DNA from: Mesostigma viride
Lineage: Eukaryota > Streptophyta > Mesostigmatophyceae > Mesostigmatales > Mesostigmataceae
Direction: 5' to 3'
NCBI GenBank assembly: GCA_009746045.1
Contig: RPFO01002255.1
Location: 51,001-115,000 of the forward strand
DNA: 64,000 nucleotides
The position numbers were made by a program, and so were the translations under genes. Every line of letters begins with the position of its first letter. Positions within the stretch are counted from its first letter, which is position 1. Shown here in pieces: positions 55,401 to 64,000 of the stretch. Under the pieces are notes generated by a model, which was not told where the DNA came from, ran no database searches, and was given only the letters and a program-made list of their open reading frames with translations.

Positions 55401-58400
55401 CAGGCACATAGCAGGCAGTTGGAACGAGAGCAACGTGGAGATGGAACTAACGTTAGCACTGCCATATCCAGAGAGAGCACAGAAGCGCACGGTCATGCAC
55501 CTGCTGGCAAACGACACCTATTAAGGGCAGGGGAGGAGGGAAACGAGCCGCGGTGGCTCACAAATCAGGGGACACATGGCGGCAAGCGCCAAGAGAAAAT
55601 ATAAGTATGGTGACGTCCTGCCATATGTGTCTTAATTAATCCACAGATGCCGGCGGCCAAAGGGTACCACAGCGAAGAGGGAACAATAAGGGGCGAAAAC
55701 CAACCCAGACAAAGGCTTGACATTAAAACCCAGGCCCAAGAGCAAGATGAAGGATAGTTACTTACAACCCTATTTAGTACTGCCCTAGTTAGTTGAAGAT
55801 AAGAGTAGTTGCAGATAAGAGTATATGAGAGCTAGTAGCAGATAAGAGTATATGAGAGCTAGTAGCAGATAAGAGTATATGAGAGCTAGTAGCAGATAAG
55901 AGTATATGAGAGCTAGTAGCAGAGATAAGAGTATATGAGAGCTAGCAGAAGATAAGAGTGTATGAGAGCTAGTAGCAGATAAGAGTATATGAGAGCTAGT
56001 AGCAGATAAGAGTATATGAGAGCAAGCAGCAGATAAGAGTATATGAGAGCTAGTAGAAGACAAGACTAGTTGCCCCGCCACCCTTCCAGCCCCCACCTGG
56101 TGCAGGTCGGCGCACCCCAGCACGAGCACTGCGCCCAACATCCTCTGGCACTCGGCGGGCCTCTTGAAGAACAGCTTCGCCGCGGCCGCCAGTAGCTCCA
56201 GCCGCACCGCGGGGGACGCCTCGTCCGCGTACGCCTGCAGTAGCGGCTCCAGCTTGTAAGGAGCGTCCTCCAGCTCATGCCCAAACTCGGCCAGCATCCA
56301 CACTAATGCTGCTTTCGCCTCGGGCTCGGTGATCGACTCGACGGGTAGCTCTGAGATGGCGGCGATGCAAAAGGGTGCCCGGTCGGGGTACTTGCGGAGG
56401 ATGTCACGCAGGGTCACGACAGCCTCAGCTGAGATGTAGTCGCGGGCGATGTCGAGGAAGGCGAGCAGTCGCTCAAGGATGATGCCGGAGAGCTCCTCGT
56501 TGCGCAGGCTAATGGCACCGATTGCGCGGATGGACGCGCGCGCGATCGGGACGTCGACATCCGTCACGTACTCGCTCAGCTCGCTCACTGGTGGAGGGGG
56601 GCGGGGGGGGGGGGGGCAGATATAGGAGTAATAGAAAGCAAAAAAATATGAGGCGGCAGGGAAACAGGAAGACGCGTCCATCGCGTGCTCGCTCCGCTCA
56701 CTGCGTGTGGACATGTATGTGTGCGCGCGTAACACAGGGCGTGGAGCATACGGACAGGGCAGAGAGTCCGACGACACGCACTCACTGCCGCGGGCGGGGG
56801 AGGGGGACACAGAGGTACAACTGTAGAGGGCACGAAGGAGACAAACCGAAAGGAAATCAAGAGGGGCAAGGTCGGGGTGTGCATGCATCCGTCAGGCACA
56901 CGCTCGGCTCACTCACTGGGGGAAGTTGGACGCAGTGGTGCGGTAACAAACAGAAGACATATCAAACAGAAGACAGATCAAGGAAAAGAGGATGTGATAG
57001 ATGATAGTGATAAGGCAGAAGAGAGATATCAAACAGAAGACAGATCAAGGAAAAGAGGATGTGACAGATGATAGTGATAAGGCAGAAGAGAGATATCAAA
57101 CAGAAGACAGATCAAGGAAAAGAGGATGTGACAGATGATAGTGATAAGGTAGAAGTGATAATAATAACAATAACGAATAATACTAACCAATCTCACGTAC
57201 TGGCTCCGCTCGCTACCGAGGTCACAGGAGATTGAGAGAAGGAAGGGAGGGGACAGGAGGGTCACTTTGAGAGCGAAGGGAGGGAGGGGACAGGAAAGGT
57301 AAGGCAGGTGCTCCGCTCACTCACTGGGAGCGGGGGCCAACCGCACCTGGTCACGTTACGTTTCCTTGCTGCACGTCGACGCACTGCAACTTGATTTCGC
57401 GGTCATTGAACCGTTCTTCAAGGCATCCCACCCCTTTCGTCCGAGGTTTCTGATTCCGCGCCGGGCAGCACGTGAAGAGATACTACAAGGGTAGACTGGC
57501 AAAAATTTCGGTATCCATGTGACAGTGGGACCGACAGTAATCTTATTGATTATAGTTCCTATTGACAGGAAATTGAAAGGCGCTGCAAGAATCAAAATCG
57601 CAGTTGAGTACTCCACGGATTCGCAAGGCAACCATGGGTGGCTGGATTCCTTGAATGTATATATAGCTATCCACTCTCTAAGCCGCGTCCACCGATGTCG
57701 ACGGCGTTGGTTCCGGTCACATACTCCAGTACCACAGCTGTTCAATTACATATTTTGCCTGGCCCCACCCGCCGGTTCCATGCTGCTTCTGGTAATCTGA
57801 TTCCTTACTTTGTTACTAAGCTTATTCATATTTGCATATCGGTTCGTGGCAAATAGCAAACCAGTATCCCTATTTTCATATCGGTCCGCGGCAAAACGTG
57901 AACTAAAAGCTGCCGACTGCTGGTACGCAAAAAAAGGCATAAACTTCAATGTAGCTCTAACACGGATTCAAACTAGGACCTCTGGCATAGATTACGCGAC
58001 TATGCCGGTCTCCTGATTCCGAACGCATCCCAAACTAAGAGCCGACAGCGAAAAAACTCGTTACCGGAGAGTGGTGCGAGTACTTTGGGAATGGTGCTAG
58101 ATCGCTCACTACGCTTGATGTTGGTGCGTAGGAGTGCTACACACCTGTAAACTCGATACCTGAGGCGCCAACACGTGACACGGGCTGACCACGGCTGGAT
58201 CCTTGGAAGAAAGGGGCAAATCCGATACTTATACTTACATGATACTTATGCTTCCATGATACATATACTTACATGATACTTATACTTATTTATACAGTTA
58301 TACATATTAAACAGCCAGGCCCCACCCACCGATGTCGACGGTGTTGGTGCGGTCGGCGATGGCGGTGAGGATCTCCAGCTTGAGCTTCTTGGTGAAGCTG

Positions 58401-61400
58401 GGGTCACTGTAGCGGCAGTAGAAGTGCTTGTAGTGTCCCGCAAACAGCATGGGCGCGCGCATGACGAGCACGTGCACGTGCGCCAGCACCGCATAGGCCA
58501 CCTCAGCGCACGCGCTACCCGAGATGAGGGTGATGAGGGGGGATACCGCGCGCTCATACACTTGTTGGTGGACCTGGGGCGGTGGGGGGGGAAAGAGGTC
58601 CAAGGGGTGGGGGAGGAAGGGGGAGAGGAGGGGGGGGGGAGAGAAGAGAAGTAGGGGCACACGTGGGAGAGGATAATGGACACAGGGGAGAGGGGGGCAC
58701 CAGGACAAGATAGGGGAAAAGGAAGAACAGAGGAAGAGAGCAAAGGGGAAGGAAAAAGGAGGAGCTTAGCGAAGGAAAATGACGAAGAGGAGGTGGGAAG
58801 GAAAATGAAATATGAGAATACCGCTATGACTAGTTACATCTCCCCACAAACTATATTTATATCACCCACCAGCGGCATGCTGAGCGTGAGATTCAGGAAG
58901 ATCTTGACAGTCGCCAGTACCACGCCGCTGTTGACGTGACTCATCCGGTCCTCCAGCACGTTCATGATGTCAAACACTTCGTCCTCTGACTCGGGGACAT
59001 ACCCGCTGAGCAGCTCCAGCACGATGCACTGCCCCCACTCGGAGAACTCGAGCAACCGATTAAGCAACCGATAGACAAAGGGTTTCGAGGTCAGCAGCTG
59101 GACCGCGTGGGACACCGCGTCCATCAGGGGGGCGTTACCGAGCAAGGCCTTGCGGAAGGCGACGACCTTGCTGCTGCTGCCCGCACCGCCGCCCGCACCG
59201 CCCCAGTTTGCGTTGTCGTCATCGTCGTCGTTGGGTTGCTCGTCGTCAGCCATGAGGCCGCGGCAGCTGCTGACCACCCCCGTGATCTCTTGCAGCACGC
59301 AGATGCAGTTGACGATGACCTGACGGGTTGGAAAACACACAGGGGTAGGTGGTGAGGATTAGTCATGGGTTGGTGGTGGGATTGGTTGCTTAACGATCAC
59401 GCCGGTGCTCTCCTGGAGCACGCAGATGCAGTTGACGATGACCTGGCAAAACCGAAGACGGCGCAGGGGCTAGCGGTATGGTTGGGTTAGTAATTAAGTT
59501 GGTTACCAAGATAGCTACTACTCTGTGCGCGTGTTTCTGTTAGTAATTAAGTTGGTTACCAAGATAGCTACTACTCTGTGCGCGCGTGTCTGTATTGATG
59601 ATGACCTGGCCAGTCGGGTGAGGAGCAGGGGATTTGGGTGGGCTAGTCACTTGGTTGGTTACTTGAGCAATTACTCCTTGCTGTGGATGGGGAGGTGAAG
59701 GGGGAGTGGGGCAGAGAGGGCGAAGAATGGGACGGAGGAGGCGCGGGAAATGGGGGGAGAAGAAAGAGCGTGGGTCAAAAGAAAATGGTTTGGATGGGGT
59801 GGGGTGGGTGGGTGGGGTGTGTGGGGTGTGTGTGTGGTGGGTGGGGTGTGGGTGGGTGGGGTGGGGTGGGGGTGGGTGTGGGTGTGTGGAGGGGGGGGTT
59901 GGTGGGTGGGTGGGGGTGGTGGGTGGGTGGGGTGGTGGGTGGGTGGGGTGGGGTGGGGGTGGTGGGTGGGTGGGGGTGGTGGGTGGGTGGGGGTGGGGTG
60001 GGGGTGGGTGGGTGGGTGGGGTTGGGGTGGGTGGGTGGGTGGTGGGTGGGTGGGTGGGTGGGTGGGTGGGTGGGTGGGTGGGTGGGTGGGTGGGTGGGTG
60101 GGTGGGTGGGTGGGTGGGTGGGTGGGTGGGTGGGTGGGTGGGTGGGTGGGTGGGTGGGTGGGTGGGGTTGGGGTTGGGGTTGGGGGTTGGGGGGGTTGGG
60201 GGGTTGGGGGGTGGGGGTGGGCTGGGTGGGTGGGTGGGTGGGTGGGTGGGTGGGGGTGGGTGGGTGGGGGGTGGGGGGGGGGGGGTGCGGGGGGGGGGGG
60301 ACAAGTTTACTCACGTGCATGGAGGCTGGTGCTGTTGATGGTGTCCCCAGTGGGATGGGGTGCGGGGTGGGGGCTGGGGAGTTGGAGATGGGGGGTGGGG
60401 GTGGGGGGTTGGGAGAAAGGGTACTGGTGATAGAAATGGAACTACAGATAGATGCAAAGTGTACTGACTGGAATACAAGGAGTGACATGCGATACTACTT
60501 TACCGAGTAGCATTTGTTTCGGGCATGGGACACCCACGTCATAAAGAGAACCACGCCATGCCAGGACTTAGCGGGGGGGAACGGGGGGGAACGCACAAGT
60601 TTGTTGCACAAGCTACAAACAAAGCACACAATGTTTTCAAACTGAACGAGCCACAGTTTCTTTCCAACTAACATAAGCAAGGGCCCATGGGGGAAAAAAA
60701 AAACGTTTCCTGTAGTTGTGGCCAGAGAGGTGGATTTGCCCAGTAGGTTCCAAGTCAGGGTGTGCAAGGTGCACATCAGACTCGCACTGCTGCTTCCTGC
60801 ACGTGCCTCTCGCTGCCACCGCTGTGACCATAGAGTGACCACCATATTCTGACCACCGTAACACGATCACCATATTTGACAGCAGCGATCGGCGCTAAGG
60901 CCAGTGAAGTCAACACAGCCCATCTGGAGTGCACGTTGCACTGCACTGCTTTCAACTGCACTGCCAGCTAATAAGTGTGGCACTGGGTACCTTGATAGGC
61001 AGCGGTCAACACATACATATCATTCCAAGTGACTGAAGTAAATATATCCCAGGAGACTGACCTGAGGATCCCTGTCCGTCACAAGCAAGGCCTCCAGAGC
61101 GGAGATGAAGCCGAAGCCAGCGCCTTCGACCAGTGCCGGCGCGAGATGGAATAGCTTCAGCACCCCCATCACAGCCGTCTTCCGTACATAAGCACTGACA
61201 TCCGAGAGCGCTTTTTCCAGCGGCCCCAGAAGGTACTCGACGAGGTTGCGCAGCCGGAGAGAGCACAGGCTCCGCAATGCCAGCCCGCGAACGGTGGGGT
61301 CATCATCCCGGCAATCCCGTTGCAGAAAATTGATTGTCAGCAGAGCCAGGTCAGGATTTTGCTGCGCATAATTGCTAATGTATAGGTAGCACATCTTTTT

Positions 61401-61601
61401 TAGCACTACGTCCGGAGTGGTGGTGCACATGATCATCTCGCTGAAGAGGGACGACACGTCGATGCCGACTGTCATGTACGAAATCACCTTCTTAAAGATT
61501 TCCTTCTTTGTCTCCGCCACGCCCGGGCTTTGACTACCAGCTAGCAACCTCAGCTGGTTCTTAATGTCTACCAACTCCCCTTTCCTGTTATCGACGTTCA
61601 T
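52463..61601 (-). CDS. AP4B1: AP-4 complex subunit beta (beta-4 adaptin), 7 exons
   Basis: The large beta subunit of the AP-4 coat that sorts cargo at the trans-Golgi network. Exons (minus): 61601-61062, 59319-58870, 58573-58330, 56587-56097, 55386-55210, 54292-53807, 52744-52463. All introns are GT-AG, phases close exactly, and the product is 889 residues (the plant protein is about 840). The trunk begins MNVDNRKGELVDIKNQLRLL; CYLYISNYAQQNPDLALLTI and LRSLCSLRLRNLVEYLLGPL are typical of AP-4. LTLSMPL joins VHQQVYERAVSPL across intron 2; KAALVWMLAEFGHELEDAPY and KLFFKRPAECQRMLG follow. The hinge has MADLLGLGVGVPA. The appendage has KKWSTLPLG, then HVQCMASGGQAPNLKFYFYAQ and ends FRDLFFHQLASAA. 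An insert of Asp, Gly and Ser (near residues 200-225) is unusual. Other adaptins (AP-1/2 beta) fit less well. Confidence 0.93.
52872..52990. repeat. GTTGGCCCAGAATAC repeats in AP-4 intron 6
   Basis: Four to five units of 20-28 bp built on GAGTTGGCCCAGAATACGTAA, within the intron at 52745-53806. Confidence 0.8.
54316..54360. repeat. G-run in AP-4 intron 5 (C-run in the transcript)
   Basis: About 28 consecutive G (54318-54345) with one edge interruption. On the coding strand it is a C-run ending about 25 bases before the exon-6 acceptor, where the polypyrimidine tract should be. Confidence 0.85.
55794..56060. repeat. 27-bp tandem repeat in AP-4 intron 4
   Basis: About ten copies of a unit containing GAGAGCTAGTAGCAGATAAG and AGTATAT. 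The long minus-strand frame ending at 55785 (ILLSATSSHILLS) is exon 4 read into this repeat. Confidence 0.9.
56944..57150. repeat. 67-bp tandem repeat, 3 copies, in AP-4 intron 3
   Basis: Units contain ATATCAAACAGAAGACAGAT, AAGGAAAAGAGGATGTGA and GATAGTGATAAGGCAGAAG, purine-rich on the plus strand. Confidence 0.9.
59395..59442 (-). pseudogene. Duplicated start of AP-4 exon 2
   Basis: After a CAG acceptor at 59443-59445 it reads VIVNCICVLQESTGV, a near copy of the true exon-2 start VIVNCICVLQEITGV (59319 down). Read on, it hits a stop about 20 codons later. A third, shorter copy (CAG then GTCATCATCAA) lies at 59605. If spliced, this pseudo-exon would truncate the protein. Confidence 0.75.
59488..59594. 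repeat. 53-bp direct duplication in AP-4 intron 1
   Basis: TTAGTAATTAAGTTGGTTAC through CTACTACTCTGTGCGCG occurs twice, at 59488 and 59541. It fits with the exon-start copies as a slippage or unequal-exchange region. Confidence 0.85.
59780..60300. repeat. (GGGT)n/(GGGTG)n array in AP-4 intron 1
   Basis: About 520 bp of GGGT-based units; (CCCA)n in the AP-4 transcript. The pure (GGTG)n core is at 60040-60165, ending in G-runs near 60280-60300. The open frames here are artefacts. Confidence 0.95.
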
Positions 61602-62685
61602 TTTCGATGAAACACCTGCGCGATATGGCAGCCCTTACTGTCAGACTATATTCCCAGGAAAACCGGCTATGTCGCTTTCATACTTTGGGCGCCATTCAAG
61701 TGTGCCATCCCAGCCCAACGACAAAAGCTTTCAAATGACGATTGTATACACAAAAATTAATATTTTCATAGTTTTTTCAACAGACGAACATTTCCTGCAT
61801 ATAGAAGGGATGCCGTTAAACTGGTTTTCCATCGCCGGTCTGCCATTCGAGGGTCGGGCTAGGCCAGCCAGGATGAAACCAGTTGCGGGGCACCATTGAC
61901 GTGCTGTCACGACATGTACTTGTCGCACACGGTCACGGTCTCCAGTCTCTGATGCTGAGCATTATTTTTTCCGGGCACGCTAGTACAGATTATATCCGGC
62001 CCTCGGCCACTATAGATTCTCTGCTGCCTATGTGCGGCGTGGGACACAACAACAACAACAACAACAAGAACAGATGAAATCCCTGAGATTTCTTAGAATC
62101 ATTTCTTTATGTCCATCCAGCGTAGTATGTGTAAAGTGGTCGTACTAGGTATATGGACAAACAAACAAGCAGGGCATGCAGGCGAAATTAAAGGGGGGCA
62201 GGGAATCACCGAAGCCATGACTGAAGCCAAGCACCCCAAGATCAAGATAGCTGCCAACAGCCAATATGTATTAAAAATATAATTACCAATATGTATGCCA
62301 GGTCAACCGTTGGTCCGTTTGCAACAGTTAGCACCGACTCAAGAAAATCGAATTGGATACATTAATTATTGATTAGAGACGTCGGGTTGCCCCGACGTTG
62401 CGATAAATTATAAATAGACCCCACACGGAAGCATCCATCTTTAATCGAATTGGCCACTACCATCGCTCGACAAATCGACATCTGCAGCCATGCAATCCCA
62501 GCTTAGCTGAGTGCCTTCATAGTAGGGCTATACTACCTGGAAGCCTCCGTTAGGAGCATGGTGCCAGCAATTCATTTAGCTTCGAACCTCCCGAGCAGGG
62601 CGTAGCAATCATGTTGATCTGTTAGTGACTCCATTCTTCCCATAGCAGAAATCCCAAACCGGCCCGCTCGCATGCACGTTGTAAA
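61602..62685. promoter_or_regulatory. Shared intergenic region of two divergent genes
   Basis: About 1.08 kb between the AP-4 beta start (minus) and the coiled-coil gene start (plus). A hairpin ACGTCGGGTTGCCCCGACGT at 62380-62399 precedes a TATA-like AAATTATAAATAGA at 62405-62418, about 270 bp before the plus-strand ATG. (AAC)n lies at 62047-62065. Promoter assignment is inference. Confidence 0.35.
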
Positions 62686-63042
62686 ATGAGCAAAGAAAAC
62701 GGGGCCACGCTGCCGGATGAGGAGTATCTCAACAGCGTCCTTGCCTCTTGTCGACGGGAGCTGAAAAGGCTCCAATCTCGGAGCTACGCACTCAAGTAAG
62801 CATGTTGTCCGTGGTCGTTGTTCAGAAAGGCGAGATCCCATGTATCTCTAGGGGCGAGAACCCCTTCCTAGAATTGACCATATAATCGAAATAACTCATT
62901 TAACGTTTCCCCTATGTGACCGTTATCGCGGTTCCGCTGTCGGCGCTGAAGAGCATCGAAGGAGAAGCTGTACGAGGAGATGATTGCCATCCGCGGCAAG
63001 GTGGAGGCCGACCGGGCGGCCAATATCCTGCTGGAACGCGAG
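62686..63042 (+). CDS. Coiled-coil protein, first two exons (partial)
   Basis: Exon 1 (62686-62795) starts MSKENGATLPDEEYLNSVLA and ends at AA|GTAAGC. Exon 2 (62952-63042) continues in phase with KASKEKLYEEMIAIRGKVEA and DRAANILLERE up to a GAG|GTATCA donor. The joined 67 residues form a charged heptad-like helix (RRELKRLQSRSYALK ...), typical of a coiled coil. I cannot name it. Later exons are not seen in the last kilobase of the window and may lie beyond it. The ATG is the first in frame. The splice donor of exon 2 is weak, so read-through to a stop near 63244 is an alternative. Confidence 0.55.
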
Positions 63043-64000
63043 GTATCATACATTGGGAATAGGAGTAGTAATAGCAATGCCGGTTGCATTAGCAATGCCA
63101 GTTGCAATTGCAATACAGCATCAGAGGCGCTGTCTAATCCCAAAGTAGGTATTGCAACAAGCTTAAAAGGGCCTCACTTGTCGCGGAATTGTGCTCTGGC
63201 AACAGAACTGCCATCGACGTCTAGATGCTGGGGTCGCCTGAAGTGACGCGTTTAGGGGCTTCAGCACTAAGTTTAGGCATCCACAGCTTTGCCAAGGGAG
63301 GCTTGTGCCCTCGGCTCATATCTAAGTACAAGAGCGGCACTATGGGTAGGTAAAAAGTTCAGTCTTTCCAGCGTGTCCATGCTAATCGTCACCCTTACCC
63401 ACCTGCATGTAGAAATCCAGCGATCGCCTTGCTTATGATTTAATGGTTGTCACTTGCCTACTTGTTTGCTTTTGAGAAGTTTACTTTGTTATGTTGTTCC
63501 CTTTCTTCATGTAGGGCCCCTTGTGCCTATATAACGCAATGCACTCTGTCTGTAGGAAACTTGATCAACAGTTGTTCTTGTCCACCTTCTGTGGTGACTA
63601 CTCATGGTTCACGGTCTGCTGTTTATGTGTGTGTCATGCACTTACACTGGCATCCATCAAGGGGCTAATGGTGCCATCGTGTGAAACCGTGCTATATATA
63701 AGAAATGTATATAAGCATGTAAAACTAGCTCGCTAAGAGCTATGTCATTTCAAGATGACGGCCCTAATATCCAGGGGTCAGCCAGTAGCTTAGTGAATGA
63801 CAAGCTTGGCTGGCGACAAGGGTTCAGCGCATGGAAATATTGTTAGCACGCACGATGAGTTGGTTGGGGGGAATTCTCTAAGAGGACTTAGGGTTACGAT
63901 GAGGACCAGTAGCAGTGATCACTGATCAGGACTGTTAAATGTTAACATTACGACTAAGTATCAGGATTAGGACTTGGCACTGGAACTGATATATGCTAGC
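63043..64000. other. Likely intron or downstream DNA; nothing recognised
   Basis: GCAATGCCGGTTGCATTAGC-like words repeat at 63075-63115. No further exon of the coiled-coil gene is clear, and no other gene is seen to the window end. Confidence 0.4.

Noticed and set aside
57356-57800. Opposing frames within AP-4 intron 3
   Set aside because: No motif, and composition is not coding-like; probably old element sequence.
57950-58030. Minus-strand tRNA-like sequence (GGCATAG...CTATGCC hairpin, AGTTTGAATCC B-box-like)
   Set aside because: The anticodon loop would be nine bases and no acceptor stem pairs; at best a decayed SINE or tRNA relic in an intron.
59540-60510. Long frames of GWVG or PPTHP repeats on both strands
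   Set aside because: Made by (GGGT)n inside an AP-4 beta intron.
1-64000. CRISPR array, prokaryotic operon, rRNA genes
   Set aside because: No regularly spaced conserved repeats with unique spacers, no ribosome-binding sites and no rRNA sequence were seen; the direct repeats are satellites.

Overview
This is nuclear DNA from a eukaryote. It has GT-AG introns, a seven-exon vesicle-coat gene, non-LTR and LTR retrotransposons, TTAA-target DNA transposons and long simple-sequence arrays. It has no operons, Shine-Dalgarno sites or bacterial gene density. The coat gene resembles plant AP-4 beta, and the mobile elements (hAT with a plant-style BED finger, APE/RT LINEs, gypsy-type integrase) fit a repeat-rich green alga. 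A prasinophyte or other chlorophyte is my best guess; this is inference, not something the sequence proves.

Host genes lie almost entirely in the last quarter. At 61601 down to 52463 (minus strand) is a complete AP-4 beta-adaptin gene: seven exons whose phases close exactly to an 889-residue protein. Divergent from it, at 62686 (plus), begins a small coiled-coil gene that runs on. A PHD-finger reading frame at 49262-49831 (minus) and an unassigned 567-codon frame at 21187-22890 (minus) may be host or element genes.

The rest is a mobile-element graveyard. Two TTAA-flanked DNA transposons (548-2245 and 33600-35317) have different terminal repeats but share one reading frame. Several LINE families appear: ORF1 copies at 3642, 31929, 36148, 45560 and 47284, an endonuclease part at 10890, a C-terminal part at 13418, and a reverse transcriptase part at 42023. 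Many LINE copies end in (TTAA)n tails and pass straight from ORF1 to the 3' UTR without ORF2. Gypsy-like gag and integrase remnants, LTR pieces and an N-terminal hAT transposase are also present. A 206-bp perfect palindrome (28358-28563) and a 613-bp inverted repeat with 296-bp arms (23797-24409) are the most striking structural features.

Simple and tandem repeats are very extensive: (CCCT)n of about 800 bp, a 152-bp satellite, a roughly 54-bp minisatellite of 1.25 kb, GGGGCA/GGGCGT/GGGGGC hexamer arrays of 1.7 kb, and (GGGT)n inside an AP-4 intron. They create many long but meaningless open frames (GGRE, GVGV, PTPT and similar), which I left out.
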